Counted from the first letter of the stretch, positions 25,403 through 33,322 are shown. The stretch: 64,000 bases of DNA from Luteolibacter sp. SL250 (GCF_026625605.1 NZ_CP113054.1:3844001-3908000); one strand, 5' to 3'. The notes: generated by a model not told the origin, from the sequence alone. Made by a program: numbers and translations.

Positions 25403-25557
25403 AGCCCACCCGCCTCCCACCCCCCGGATACCCCATCCTCTTCCCTTCACCCTTCGATGTTGGACGTTCGATGTTCGACGTTCGACCCCCATCCCCCGAA
25501 AGTGGTATCACCACCCACTGTTCCGCCACGGATCGTTCGCGCTAAATGGTCCGCTCC

Positions 25558-26217
25558 ATGAAAACCCGCGCCTTCCTTTTCACCACGCTTCTCCTTTCCC
25601 TTCTCCCTGCCGCGCGCGCCGCCTCCCTCTACGTGGACTTCGGTCCGAACGCCACCGTCGCCGACAGCATCACCTGGAACACCGTCAACAGCTTCTCCAC
25701 CGGGGTGAAAGTCGCCGACCTCCAGACCACCACCGGCCAGTCCACCGGCTACGGCCTCAACCTCACCACCAACGCCCTGGTCAGCGACGTCAACGACGGC
25801 CCCACCACCCTCACCCCCACCGCCAACTACCGTGACGGCTACTACGGCGCCCTCAACGGCACGCCGAACAACCCCACCGTCTTCACCCTCACCGGGCTGG
25901 ACCCCGCCATCACCTACACCTTCAGCTTCTTCGCCACCGTGGACCGCACCGGCACCCGCGGCACCCGCTACACCGTCGGTGACCCCGGCAACTACGCCGA
26001 ACTGGAGGCCAACGACAACGTCAACACCTGGTCCACCCCCATCAGCGCCACCCCGGACACCAGCGGCAACCTCACCGTCACCCTCAGCCGCGCCTCCTTC
26101 AACGCCGACCAGTCCTACATCATCAACGTCATGAAAGTGGACTTCGTCCCGGAACCCTCCGCCGCCCTCCTTTCCGCCGCGGGCCTCATCCCCCTCCTCT
26201 CCCGCCGCCGGCGCTGA
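25558..26217 (+). CDS. Exported PEP-CTERM protein, function unknown
   Basis: 219 residues from MKTRAFLFTTLLLSLL, a clear signal peptide (cleavage near ARA-ASLYVDF). The body is Thr/Asn-rich and strand-forming (GLDPAITYTFSFFATVDRTG), like fibronectin/jelly-roll surface proteins. The C-terminus VPEPSAALLSAAGLIPLLSR plus RRR is a PEP-CTERM sorting tail: PEP motif, hydrophobic helix, basic end. An exosortase would cut and anchor it at the surface. The ATG at 25558 is preferred to one 12 bp upstream because it starts the signal peptide. Confidence 0.85.
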   Translation: MKTRAFLFTTLLLSLLPAARAASLYVDFGPNATVADSITWNTVNSFSTGVKVADLQTTTGQSTGYGLNLTTNALVSDVNDGPTTLTPTANYRDGYYGALNGTPNNPTVFTLTGLDPAITYTFSFFATVDRTGTRGTRYTVGDPGNYAELEANDNVNTWSTPISATPDTSGNLTVTLSRASFNADQSYIINVMKVDFVPEPSAALLSAAGLIPLLSRRRR

Positions 26218-26538
26218 CCCGGTGCGCGGCCCCACAGGGCAACCTCATTCCCGGAATCCAACCGCGAATGGATGCGAATGAACACGAATGGAAAGTGGAC
26301 CGATGCCGAATTTCGAAGTGGAGCGGCGATTTCCCGAATGGAGAGCATGACCACCCAACCCTGATTCAGGGTGAGTTCGCGTCCATTGGTGTTCATTCGC
26401 GGTTCGGATTTTCTGAAACAAGCCGACAAACATCCTGACAAGTCCGAAATGAGGTGATCCTGAGCGCGGCCCCCAAATCCCTCCTTGTCCTGCCGCGGAT
26501 TTCCTGCATCATGTGCGGAATCCCCCGTGGAAACCCCC
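26218..26538. repeat. Intergenic long inverted repeat with 10-bp internal period
   Basis: AACCGCGAATG (from 26260) starts an arm reading GCGAATGGAT, GCGAATGAAC, ACGAATGG. The opposite arm ends at 26404 with TTCATTCGCGGTT and contains CGCGTCCATTGGTG. The two arms are imperfectly complementary over about 30 bp with about 90 bp between them. No gene is seen in the 320-bp gap. It may act as a two-way terminator or be a mobile palindromic repeat. Confidence 0.6.
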
Positions 26539-27381
26539 ATGAAAGCGAAGATTTTCCCCGCCGCCCTCCTTTCCGTCCTGCTCGCGCCGCTGGCATCCGC
26601 CACCCTCACCATCCAGGAAAGCTTCAGCTACACCGCAGGACAGAACCTCGGCGGCCAGAACGGCGGCACCGGCTTCAACGCCGCATGGAACGCCGGCACG
26701 GACCATGACATCGCCGCCGCCTCCCTCAGCTACCCCGCCTCCTCCCCCCTCACCGCCTCCGGCGGCAGCGTCCAGGTTGCCTCCGGCCTCAACAACTCCA
26801 ACATCTCCCGCACCATCCATACGGACTCCCGGATGAACCTCGCCACCGGCGGCTTGCAGTTCTACTCCAGCATCCTCATGTCCATCGGCGAAGTCGGCCA
26901 GGCCGCCGCCATCCAGTTCACGGACAACACCAACATCCGCTGGGCCTACGGCATCACCACCGGCGGGAATTTCTTCATTTCCGTCGATCCCGGCGCCACC
27001 AGCCAGCGCACGGAAAGCACCTTCACCGCCGCCCCCGGCACCACCTACCTCCTCGTCGCCTCCCTCCGGACGAACACCGGCTCCTCCGGCAGCGACCAGG
27101 TCTTCCTCAGCGTCTATTCCCCGGACGAAACCATCACCGTCCCCGCCGCGGACACCGACTGGGACATCTCCGCCTCCGGTGGCTCCAGCGTCACCCTCAG
27201 CCAGATCCGCCTCCCCGTCTCCAACGCCCCCGACCTGGATCCCGCCTCATTCATCCGCATCGACGAGTTCCGCGTCGGCACCACCTTCCAGGACGTCACC
27301 GGCGTCATCCCGGAGCCCACCGCCGCCCTCCTCTCCGCCTTCGCCCTCATCCCCCTCCTCTCACGCCGCACCCGGGACTGA
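26539..27381 (+). CDS. Second exported PEP-CTERM protein
   Basis: 280 residues from MKAKIFPAALLSVLLAPLAS, a signal peptide. The mature part looks like a concanavalin/LamG-type beta sandwich (FNAAWNAGTDHDIAAASLSY ... RIDEFRVGTTFQDVTG). The tail IPEPTAALLSAFALIPLLSR plus RTRD is the PEP-CTERM anchor signal. It is in tandem with the gene at 25558, separated by the inverted repeat. Both are probably surface or biofilm-matrix proteins handled by the same exosortase. Confidence 0.85.
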   Translation: MKAKIFPAALLSVLLAPLASATLTIQESFSYTAGQNLGGQNGGTGFNAAWNAGTDHDIAAASLSYPASSPLTASGGSVQVASGLNNSNISRTIHTDSRMNLATGGLQFYSSILMSIGEVGQAAAIQFTDNTNIRWAYGITTGGNFFISVDPGATSQRTESTFTAAPGTTYLLVASLRTNTGSSGSDQVFLSVYSPDETITVPAADTDWDISASGGSSVTLSQIRLPVSNAPDLDPASFIRIDEFRVGTTFQDVTGVIPEPTAALLSAFALIPLLSRRTRD

Positions 27382-27659
27382 ACGGGAATATCGCAGCGCA
27401 TGGCCGCGTCATCGGGGTGCCCGGGGATTGCGCCAGCTTATGGAGTGCGGCGGCCCTCCGCCGCTTTGGGGAAAGGAGCGCACCGGCGGGAAGATGCGAA
27501 CGCCCCATCCAACCTCGTCGCGCATGGAGTGTCCGCATCGCGGGGAGTCCCCCCCGGCTGACAGCGGCAGGGACTGCCGCACTCCACGACGCTGCCGCGC
27601 CCGGCGGCCTCAACATCAGGAAGGTGCGCTCTCCCGTCCTTCGGCAACCACGTGATTTA
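27382..27659. repeat. GGAG-type REP-like palindromes
   Basis: Between a PEP-CTERM gene and the minus-strand array. It contains GGAGTGCGGCGGCCCTCCGC (27429 onward; stem GCGGCGG/CCGCCGC) and, inverted, AGCGGCAGGGACTGCCGC followed by ACTCCACGACGCTGCCGC (about 27552-27600). The same paired unit recurs at 31393-31580 and 52000-52235. The array 3' element E1 lies at its right edge. No gene seen. Confidence 0.65.
27612..27634 (-). repeat. Array 3' element E1
   Basis: Minus strand reads CACCTTCCTGATGTTGAGG, matching the core of the element found after the stop codons of five neighbouring gene units. It starts 37 nt past the stop of the DUF6985-like gene. The right half (ACCTATTTT) is missing here, so this is the most diverged copy and may mark the end of the array. 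Confidence 0.6.
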
Positions 27660-28184
27660 TTACGGAGCGTCGGCTTCGTCGGGTGACCAAGCGAAAGATA
27701 CATCCGCCCCGCCGATTTCCACCACGCGATCCAAATGCATCAGTAGTCCCAAGCCGTGTTCCTGATCCCAACTGCATCCGAACTGGAGGCCGACGTATCC
27801 AACGCCGCCTTTGTGCCAAGGGTGAATGTGAGCCTCCCGAAGGTCGATCAAAGGAATCAATTCCTCCTTGTTGTTCAGCGCGGGCATGAGCGACTCAAAG
27901 CCGTCTCCCAAAAAGCTCCGATATCGTGGCCGCATCCCTTCATAGTAAGCTTGCAAGGCCCCCAAGACGACCGAGAACACCCTTTCTCCTTCATCCAGAT
28001 GAAATGCCAGCGCTTCAGATTGGTATGCGGAGGGGATTCTTGAAACTGATGGATCGTAGGGCGTGACTGTAAGAACCGCATTGGCCCCGAATGAAAGATC
28101 AACTATCCCGTCCCACCAGTCGCAGTCATCCCACACGAGCGAAGGGAATGGCGGCATGTCGAGGTGATCGGGAAATAGATTCAT
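27660..28184 (-). CDS. DUF6985-like immunity-type protein
   Basis: 174 residues. The C-terminal block AHIHPWHKGGVGYVGLQFGC followed by SWDQEHGLGLLMHLDRVVEIGG is what I recall of DUF6985, a family frequent in polymorphic-toxin immunity loci. No signal peptide; cytoplasmic. It is the last gene of the minus-strand array, followed by element E1 and preceded by E2. The toxin it would counter is not in the window. Family from memory; immunity role inferred. Confidence 0.65.
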   Translation of the reverse strand: MNLFPDHLDMPPFPSLVWDDCDWWDGIVDLSFGANAVLTVTPYDPSVSRIPSAYQSEALAFHLDEGERVFSVVLGALQAYYEGMRPRYRSFLGDGFESLMPALNNKEELIPLIDLREAHIHPWHKGGVGYVGLQFGCSWDQEHGLGLLMHLDRVVEIGGADVSFAWSPDEADAP

Positions 28185-28231
28185 CTGGTTCTTTGTGGAT
28201 TATTCAGGAGTCCGCCCCGCTTTCAAGAGGC

Positions 28232-28268
28232 AACAAAATAGGTACCACTATCAGGAAGGTCGGTGCGC
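28232..28268 (-). repeat. Array 3' element E2
   Basis: Minus strand: GACCTTCCTGATAGTGGTACC then TATTTTGTTGCC. It starts 28 nt after the stop of the gene at 28286-28666 and before the DUF6985-like gene. Confidence 0.7.
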
Positions 28269-28285
28269 CTGATGATTCTCCGTTT

Positions 28286-28666
28286 TCAGTGATCAGTCGC
28301 TCCAAGAAACACCTCGGTCCCGATCGGGATGTCGAACTTGTGAATTTCTTTGGGCAATAGGATCGGAGTCGCCTCATTCCTTTTCCCTTCTGGGAGGTAG
28401 CGAATCCGCTCCAAATCACGGACCATTGTGTGGATGACTTCTCCCAGAGGTGTGCGAAGAAGCAACGGATCTCCCTTTTTTACCACAGGCGCACCTTGCC
28501 AAGGAATTCCAGGGACAATGATGACGCCCCGACCGTCTAGAGAAAAGCGGTCGGTCACCGTGAAGAGGAATGAATTTTCATTCGGCACGGGTAGATCATG
28601 GGGACTTTTGGGCAGAACCAGAAGTCCAAACCATCTAAAGAAACGATCTAAAATAGGTCCCACCAT
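28286..28666 (-). CDS. Small protein with EF-Tu domain II-like barrel, array member
   Basis: 126 residues. The central part FLFTVTDRFSLDGRGVIIVP, followed by GIPWQGAPVVKKGDPLLLRT and VRDLERI, has the order of an EF-Tu-like beta barrel (translation-protein fold). Standalone proteins of this kind occur in immunity and toxin neighbourhoods. The chosen ATG (28664-28666) lies inside element E3, so its first residues MVGPILDR are encoded by the repeat. A downstream start is possible. Function unknown. Confidence 0.6.
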   Translation of the reverse strand: MVGPILDRFFRWFGLLVLPKSPHDLPVPNENSFLFTVTDRFSLDGRGVIIVPGIPWQGAPVVKKGDPLLLRTPLGEVIHTMVRDLERIRYLPEGKRNEATPILLPKEIHKFDIPIGTEVFLGATDH

Positions 28667-28682
28667 CAGGAAGGCGGGACAA
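28644..28682 (-). repeat. Array 3' element E3
   Basis: Minus strand: CCCGCCTTCCTGATGGTGGG then ACCTATTTTAGATCG. It begins 21 nt after the stop of the gene at 28694 and overlaps the start of the next gene. It is the copy closest to consensus. Confidence 0.75.
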
Positions 28683-28693
28683 CCCTCGCTAAG

Positions 28694-29215
28694 TCAGCTA
28701 TCCAGATCACGATCTGGCACTCTTCGAATCAGTTCCCAATCGATGGAAGTTTCTATCTGGGAAGCAGAACTTCCGCATTCCGATGAGAGGTGCCTAACTT
28801 CACTTTCGGCAACACGACCGCTCAAATACACCGTTGATTCTCCATATGCGTCATGAATCCAAAAGATCAGACGCTCTTCATCAAACGCTTTTATATGCCA
28901 GAAGAGCTCAGAGGCATCCCGCTCCAAGGCTAGGAGGGTAAGTTGCAAGGCAAACTCCAAGGTCAGCCTGCAAAAATGCAGTTCGGTTTCAGGTTCTAGG
29001 GTGTCCCTATCAATCTCAAACCTCCGATGAGTTCGATTCGCATCGTAAAGATCCAAAGCTTTTTGGTCTGCGAAAGCGTGCTCGAAACAAACAGTCAGCT
29101 CGCCTCGCAGACAGCTCGCAGCCGCCTCCAAGAAACCAATGGCTGCATTGTCGATGGGGAGCACCCAAGTGGCAGACGGAAGACGGTGGGAACGGGTTTG
29201 ATCGGAATCTCTCAT
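28694..29215 (-). CDS. Array member, unknown 173-aa protein
   Basis: Cytoplasmic, with a disordered start (MRDSDQTRSHRLPSATWVLP) and an acidic alpha/beta body (LEPETELHFCRLTLEFALQL ... ASELFWHIKAFDEERLIFWI ... STVYLSGRVAESEVRHLSSE). Size and acidity resemble immunity proteins, but I do not recognise the family. It has a 3' element after its stop and lower GC than the surrounding host genes, suggesting transfer. Confidence 0.6.
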   Translation of the reverse strand: MRDSDQTRSHRLPSATWVLPIDNAAIGFLEAAASCLRGELTVCFEHAFADQKALDLYDANRTHRRFEIDRDTLEPETELHFCRLTLEFALQLTLLALERDASELFWHIKAFDEERLIFWIHDAYGESTVYLSGRVAESEVRHLSSECGSSASQIETSIDWELIRRVPDRDLDS

Positions 29216-29278
29216 TTGATGCGGATTGGACGAGTTCGAAATCTGTTTCGCGGCAGTTTCAGCGATTCAGCTGGGTCT

Positions 29279-29312
29279 TCAAAATAGGTCCCAACAGCAG
29301 GAAGGTGGGGCT
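29279..29312 (-). repeat. Array 3' element E4
   Basis: Minus strand: CCCCACCTTCCTGCTGTTGG then GACCTATTTTGAAG. It starts 36 nt after the stop of the TriTu-like gene at 29340. Confidence 0.7.
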
Positions 29313-29339
29313 GTCAGGTTTATGCTCCTGCAATCGGAT

Positions 29340-29684
29340 TCACGGTAACTCGTCGCCTCGGATCTTCCGCAACAGCAAAGGAACCCTAGCGTATGTTTCA
29401 AAAAACTCTTCAGGGGTGCTGAACTCATGATGCTCCAGAAGGAGATGGTTTCCACTTTCAGCATCGAGAACTTCCAAATCACATTCGCCAGATTCCCAGA
29501 GGGATACTCGCCCAACCGCTTGAGCCGTGTCGAAGTCCATGTGCATCGCGGGCTTGGATGCCAATAGGCCGTAGGTGAGTCTGTAATCGATCCGATGGGC
29601 TTTCCAACGCGCAATCAAAGCGTCTTGGTAGCGCTCAAATCCCCGTCGGGAAACAAGCTCGGTGAACGACTCGGGATAAGACAT
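29340..29684 (-). CDS. TriTu-like immunity protein
   Basis: 114 residues, MSYPESFTELVSRRGFERYQ ... AMHMDFDTAQAVGRVSLWES ... GECDLEVLDAESGNHLLLEH. The order 'DFDT...GRVSLWESGECDLEVLD' matches what I remember of the TriTu immunity family, small cytosolic proteins that neutralise secreted toxins. Its stop is followed by element E4 and it is preceded by the DUF7660 gene. Family assignment from memory. Confidence 0.6.
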   Translation of the reverse strand: MSYPESFTELVSRRGFERYQDALIARWKAHRIDYRLTYGLLASKPAMHMDFDTAQAVGRVSLWESGECDLEVLDAESGNHLLLEHHEFSTPEEFFETYARVPLLLRKIRGDELP

Positions 29685-29737
29685 GAAAGGAATCGGTGTG
29701 GGGCAACCCGCGTAAGTTGGGGTTGATGGGGCAAACT

Positions 29738-30031
29738 TTATTCATAGAGCTTTCCCATCAGGAGAATGTGAGCACAACGAGTCCACGGATTAGCGGGAGG
29801 ATCGTATAGCGTCAGTCCGTTAGTTGAGCTTTCGGCCCATGCCGCTGCCGCTCCAAGGAACGCCTCGATTGTTCCATTTTCCCAGCCATTAGCCCCTGCG
29901 CCGTAAGGAGAGGAAGGACATTCGGACTCCTGCGCAATTTCCACCTCACGATCTTCTGCCAGAGACGACAGAAACTGGATGAAACTGCGTTCGTCCGTTA
30001 CTCGGTTTGCTTGCTCCTGAAGATCGCTCAT
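29738..30031 (-). CDS. DUF7660-like immunity-type protein
   Basis: 97 residues from MSDLQEQANRVTDERSFIQF; an upstream ATG at 30088 would add 19 residues. The conserved block CPSSPYGAGANGWENGTIEA followed by FLGAAAAWAESS and NPWTRCAHILLMGKLYE is characteristic of DUF7660. It is the only array gene whose stop is not followed by the shared 3' element. The 53-bp gap downstream reads CAACTTACGCGGGTTGCCCC instead. Function unknown; found near immunity genes. Confidence 0.65.
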   Translation of the reverse strand: MSDLQEQANRVTDERSFIQFLSSLAEDREVEIAQESECPSSPYGAGANGWENGTIEAFLGAAAAWAESSTNGLTLYDPPANPWTRCAHILLMGKLYE

Positions 30032-30108
30032 GATTTCAAAGTCGTGCGGAAAATCTCTCTTTGCGTGGTGGGCAGTCAAGACAGGCACTTTGGTTAGACG
30101 AAATCCAG

Positions 30109-30145
30109 CGATCTAAAATAGGTCACAACATCAGGAAAATCGCTC
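30109..30145 (-). repeat. Array 3' element E5
   Basis: Minus strand: GCGATTTTCCTGATGTTGTG then ACCTATTTTAGATCG. It begins 23 nt past the stop of the membrane protein gene at 30161. Reading from its ATG hits a stop after two codons, which argues against the element being a conserved coding leader. Confidence 0.75.
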
Positions 30146-30160
30146 CGCCTGCGATCAAAA

Positions 30161-30484
30161 CTATCTGGCCTTTTGCCAATCCTCCAACTCGATGCCAAAC
30201 AACTCATGATGGAGAGAATAGATTTCGTCAACGAAGTCAAATGTCTCCCGTGTGGCAAGACCACTGGAATCGTCCCGCACCACGAGAGTGGCGTCGCCCT
30301 GAAGGGCCACCATTGCAAGCAGCGGAATAAAATCGATGCTATCTGTTCGCCCTCTTATGATCGTGTAGGTTTTTCCATTCTCGTGCGCTTGATTCACGGG
30401 GAAAAGCCTCCAATAGCCCACCACCATCAACTGGAGGCAATATGCCGCGACAAGCAGCAAGATCATATATCGGACAAATTTCAT
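30161..30484 (-). CDS. Membrane-anchored array protein (107 aa)
   Basis: Starts MKFVRYMILLLVAAYCLQLM, a signal anchor over residues 5-24, followed by a soluble domain (GRTDSIDFIPLLAMVALQGD ... TFDFVDEIYSLHHELFGIEL). Some immunity proteins against membrane or cell-wall toxins are built this way, but no family is recognised. Followed by element E5. Confidence 0.6.
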   Translation of the reverse strand: MKFVRYMILLLVAAYCLQLMVVGYWRLFPVNQAHENGKTYTIIRGRTDSIDFIPLLAMVALQGDATLVVRDDSSGLATRETFDFVDEIYSLHHELFGIELEDWQKAR

Positions 30485-30583
30485 CAGATTGCCGACCGCA
30501 TGATACAGGTGAGATCGTCAGAAAATCCACAGCAAACGCGACTTTGAAGACTGTCGCCAATGTTCCCCCACGCGAGAGAAATG

Positions 30584-30622
30584 AGGTCCAAACAGATCCC
30601 ACCATCAGGAACGTCGGGACAC
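30584..30622 (-). repeat. Array 3' element E6
   Basis: Minus strand: CCCGACGTTCCTGATGGTGG then GATCTGTTTGGACC. It begins 18 nt after the stop of the membrane protein gene at 30630. The right half has diverged from ACCTATTTT. Confidence 0.65.
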
Positions 30623-30629
30623 CCGCGGG

Positions 30630-30923
30630 CTATCTCCCGTCATCCGGCTTCGCTTCGAGCAAGCCCATGTGATGGGCACCCCAGAAAAAAAGCAGCGCGA
30701 GGATCGACGCTGCGACCGTCGCGATGCAGCCCAGGAAGGCGGCTCCCGAGCACGCCAGGAGCACCAGCGTCTCCGGAGTCGGGGCGCCTTCCCACATCTT
30801 GAGGACGGAGATGCACATGAAAAAGGTCCCCGCCGCCGCGAGTCCCGCGCTGACGATATGGACACCCCAGAGGTGGAGTCTCGTGAAACCGAAGTAGTTC
30901 CAAAGGTAGCCCTGGCGTTTCAT
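30630..30923 (-). CDS. Small two- or three-span membrane protein, array member
   Basis: 97 residues: MKRQGYLWNYFGFTRLHLWG, then hydrophobic segments at about 22-42 (VSAGLAAAGTFFMCISVLKM) and 53-80 (LVLLACSGAAFLGCIATVAA...). It ends GLLEAKPDDGR and is followed by E6. Function unknown. Confidence 0.6.
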   Translation of the reverse strand: MKRQGYLWNYFGFTRLHLWGVHIVSAGLAAAGTFFMCISVLKMWEGAPTPETLVLLACSGAAFLGCIATVAASILALLFFWGAHHMGLLEAKPDDGR

Positions 30924-31035
30924 CGGATTTTCCTATCCATCCGGTGCGCATCCCTCAAGCGAATACGACGGCCGTGGATGACCGGCGGGACGGTGGGATT
31001 GGCACTGTCCTCAGGATGACATGCCCCCGCGGGAC

Positions 31036-31332
31036 TCAGTTCAGGCCCGCCGCGCGGAACGCGAGGCTGATGAGCACCAGCCCGAGGAAGCTTCCGGCGA
31101 TCCCGATGATGACGGGAAGGATGATGCGGCTCCTTCCCATGCGCGGGGATCGTGCGCTGAAACGCCGCGCCACCGCGCCCACCACCACGCTGGTCAGGAT
31201 GGTGGCCAGTCCCAGGAGGCCCACGGAGACCGCATCCGGCGTCGGGCTGAAGATGACGGCCATGACGGCCGCCGTGGCGGCCACCACCAGATAGAACTGG
31301 ATGGGACGGGCTGCCGGGACCGCTTCATTCAT
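31036..31332 (-). CDS. Three-span small membrane protein
   Basis: 98 residues with hydrophobic segments at about 13-29, 37-52 and 70-92 and a basic loop (ARRFSARSPRMGRSR). No family recognised. It is co-oriented with the array but lacks the 3' element, so it may be ordinary host sequence. Confidence 0.6.
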   Translation of the reverse strand: MNEAVPAARPIQFYLVVAATAAVMAVIFSPTPDAVSVGLLGLATILTSVVVGAVARRFSARSPRMGRSRIILPVIIGIAGSFLGLVLISLAFRAAGLN

Positions 31333-31657
31333 GGCCTGAGCATCGCCGGACCTGCGGCGTGGATGGAAGGAAAATCCTGCCGGTGCATGCCCCGCCCGCG
31401 CGGCAGCGTCATGGAGTGCGGCGGCCCTCCGCCGCTATCGGTGGCGGGTGGGACTCTCCCGGAGCGAAGGACGTTCTCCATCACGATGGACCACCGGACT
31501 TTTCCAGCCGTATTCCCGTGATGGCATCTTCTTCCCAAAGCGGCAGAAGACTGCCGCACTCCATGACGCTGCCGCGACCGGGGCGGCTGCCAGAGGAGGC
31601 GGTGGCTTTTGGCGCTCCGGCGGCCGTGACTCTGACGGAGGTCCATGAAGCCCGCCT
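31333..31657. repeat. Paired GGAG-type REP-like palindromes
   Basis: A 325-bp gap with no gene. GCGGCAGCGTCATGGAGTGC with stem GCGGCGG/CCGCCGC (31398-31433) faces an inverted partner, GACTGCCGCACTCCATGACG (31549-31575), about 140 bp away. The same unit occurs at 27420-27600 and 52000-52235. Confidence 0.65.
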
Positions 31658-32050
31658 TCAGTCGCAGAAGATGCCGGACTGGATGTAGTCCACTTTTCCG
31701 CCTGACAGGCTTATGTCCCTCACCATTCTGTTGTCGCCGGTCTCCGGCGCGGAGTAGCGGAGGATGCTCCATCCGTCGCCTTCATGGCGGCGGTAGTCCC
31801 GGCCTTCCAGTTCCAGGATGACGCCGTCACGCGCGACGGAGGCGCTGGTGGGCGCACCCAGCCGGGCGAGAACATCATCCTCCCGCCAGCCGACGGCGAC
31901 GTCCCGGAACAGACCTTCGTTGTAGCCCTCGGCGAAGATCGTATTTCCCGCACAGCGGATGCGGTTGGAAATCTCATGTGCCGTGACGCATCCGAGAACG
32001 ATGCCCACCACCGCGACGGAAATCAGGAGCCTGATACTTCGACCTTTCAT
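31658..32050 (-). CDS. Putative BamE/SmpA-like lipoprotein
   Basis: 130 residues from MKGRSIRLLISVAVVGIVLG; Cys in VLGC is a plausible lipidation site. The mature part has the compact order of BamE/OmlA-like proteins: VAVGWREDDVLARLGAPTSA ('G..ed.V...lG.P'), then strands VILELEGRDYRRHEG and WSILRYSA. BamE proteins help the outer-membrane beta-barrel machine. This may instead be a paralogue of unknown role. An upstream ATG at 32110 would add a non-signal-like extension. Confidence 0.5.
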   Translation of the reverse strand: MKGRSIRLLISVAVVGIVLGCVTAHEISNRIRCAGNTIFAEGYNEGLFRDVAVGWREDDVLARLGAPTSASVARDGVILELEGRDYRRHEGDGWSILRYSAPETGDNRMVRDISLSGGKVDYIQSGIFCD

Positions 32051-32109
32051 ATGCGGGTGATGATCGCTTCGTCTCCGGGAAGGCATGATGACCCGCTTGT
32101 CGCACCGCA

Positions 32110-32451
32110 CTAAGTCCTGGCGTGATCGTAGGCATTCCTTGCCGCCAAGCCTGCAAGGACACCGAGAAGCACGAGCCCGAGATTGTAACCGAGATTCAGA
32201 AGAAGCAGGGGTTCACCTCCGATGGTGATTGATCCGTGCAAGTTGAGATTGAGGGCACCAAAGCGGAACCACTCCGGGTTGCTCCAGGACAGGACCGTGA
32301 TCCCGGATGCAATGAGGAGGCCGGTGGCATGGGTCATCCAGACAGGCCGCAGGAGCAGCCCGCAAACCACCCCGATCATGAGGGGTATCCCGCCAACCAA
32401 AACAGCAGCGAGCACCCCGATTGCCCTGAGGACATTGCGGAACGTCTTCAT
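32110..32451 (-). CDS. Small membrane protein, unknown (113 aa)
   Basis: Hydrophobic segments at about 8-33 (AIGVLAAVLVGGIPLMIGVV), 43-55 and 84-103 (LLLNLGYNLGLVLLGVLAGL). There is no motif or recognised family. It is in the same orientation as its neighbours. Confidence 0.6.
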   Translation of the reverse strand: MKTFRNVLRAIGVLAAVLVGGIPLMIGVVCGLLLRPVWMTHATGLLIASGITVLSWSNPEWFRFGALNLNLHGSITIGGEPLLLLNLGYNLGLVLLGVLAGLAARNAYDHART

Positions 32452-32930
32452 GCCCTCATGAGACGATGGTCAGGGGAATCTCCTCAAGGAAAAACAGATC
32501 CACCATCAGCACGGCGCGCCCTCCGGCATCACCCTCGCTCGGATGCGTTCGATCATCCGACGCCGCGTGAAGGCCAGCCGCACCAGACTCCGCCACGCCA
32601 TCCTTTCCGAGAACCGGACATCACCCGCAGGGAAAGGAGGGCAAGCCTCCGGATTGTCATCATGAGGCAATCCGGAGGCTTGCCTTCCTGACGCCTGCCA
32701 CGCCCTACCCTCCCCGGCGAAGTTTGTGGGCACCATCACCACGCATCCCACGATGCCATACGGGGAAAGATGGCATCAGAGACGTGGCAGGACCGATGGG
32801 TGGCAGACATCCGCCCCGCCGTGATGGCGCAGCCATCCCGCTACGCCTTGAGTTGGGCGTCGTCAGGCCGCACCGCACGGGCGCATCGGCGTGCGTCCCT
32901 CCGGAGGGTCCACGTTGGAAAGGAAACGAA
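32452..32930. repeat. Gap with a 16-bp perfect hairpin and REP-like units
   Basis: No gene seen. GCAAGCCTCCGGATTG (32641-32656) pairs perfectly with its complement at 32668-32683 around an 11-base loop. Inverted or partial copies are at 36184, 36836 and 44754-44796. A triloop REP-like hairpin (GTGATGGCGCAGCCATCCC) lies near 32822-32840, and GGGCGCATCGGCGTGCGTCC near 32879. Confidence 0.65.
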
Positions 32931-33200
32931 TCAAGACCGCTCGTCCGGAGTGTCCGCGAACAGCTCGATGCGGCTGCACTTCCGGCAGACCAGCGCGCAG
33001 GCGGACTTGTTCAGCCAGTCCATGCCGAAGAAGGACATCCCGGTCGTGTTCATCAGCATCGACCGCCGGTCGAACTCGTCATGGGCGCACAGCGGGCAGA
33101 CCAGCGGCACCCCGCCCACACGGAACCGGGTGGCCGGTGTGACCAAGGAACGTCCAGCGGCCTTCAGGCCCGCGCCGATGCTTCTGATGGATTTGCCCAT
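32931..33200 (-). CDS. Zinc-ribbon protein
   Basis: 89 residues. Two knuckles, VCPLC and VCRKC, separated by about 36 residues, form a zinc ribbon. The spacer DRRSMLMNTTGMSFFGMDWL plus NKSACALVC follows the usual pattern of bacterial zinc-ribbon nucleic-acid-binding proteins ('LNT.G...f..lDw.n..a..lvC..C'). Its partner or target is unknown. Basic N-terminus (KSIRSIGAGLKAAGRS). Confidence 0.75.
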   Translation of the reverse strand: MGKSIRSIGAGLKAAGRSLVTPATRFRVGGVPLVCPLCAHDEFDRRSMLMNTTGMSFFGMDWLNKSACALVCRKCSRIELFADTPDERS

Positions 33201-33322
33201 GGGATCTGCCGCACGATTTGCCGGTCACCCTACCGCCCCGCCCGGCAGACGGAAAGGGAAAAGCAGCCCGCGTCATCCGCCGGATGGCTTCACGGTTGCC
33301 GGTCGGAGGGGCGCATACCCCT

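Larger units (their letters stand above)
24838..25557. other. Prophage right-end region and repeat-rich gap
   Basis: No convincing gene. In order it holds CCTTGCAAGG (24841-24850), the palindrome CTGCACGG-G-CCGTGCAG (24854-24870), an AT-richer hairpin AAAATAACC/GGTTATTTT (24978-24986 with 24998-25006), a REP-like hairpin GGAATGGCGCAGCCATCCC (about 25257-25275), a 21-bp tandem repeat (25308-25402) and a heptamer repeat of TTCGATG type (about 25456-25487). The composition changes near 25,000-25,100, which I take as the phage/host junction. Confidence 0.6.

Noticed and set aside
25176-25529. Repeat protein GVGKGSEGVGKGFG on the - strand
   Set aside because: Product of the 21-bp tandem repeat with no start context or supporting composition outside the repeat.
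30339-30605. Minus-strand frame starting in element E6 (MVGSVWTSFLSRGG)
   Set aside because: Overlaps the better supported 30161 gene in another frame and depends on the repeat for its start.
28286-30625. Array elements as conserved coding leaders (MVGPILDR)
   Set aside because: Only E3 gives an in-frame start; E5 stops after two codons and the frame is not conserved in the others.
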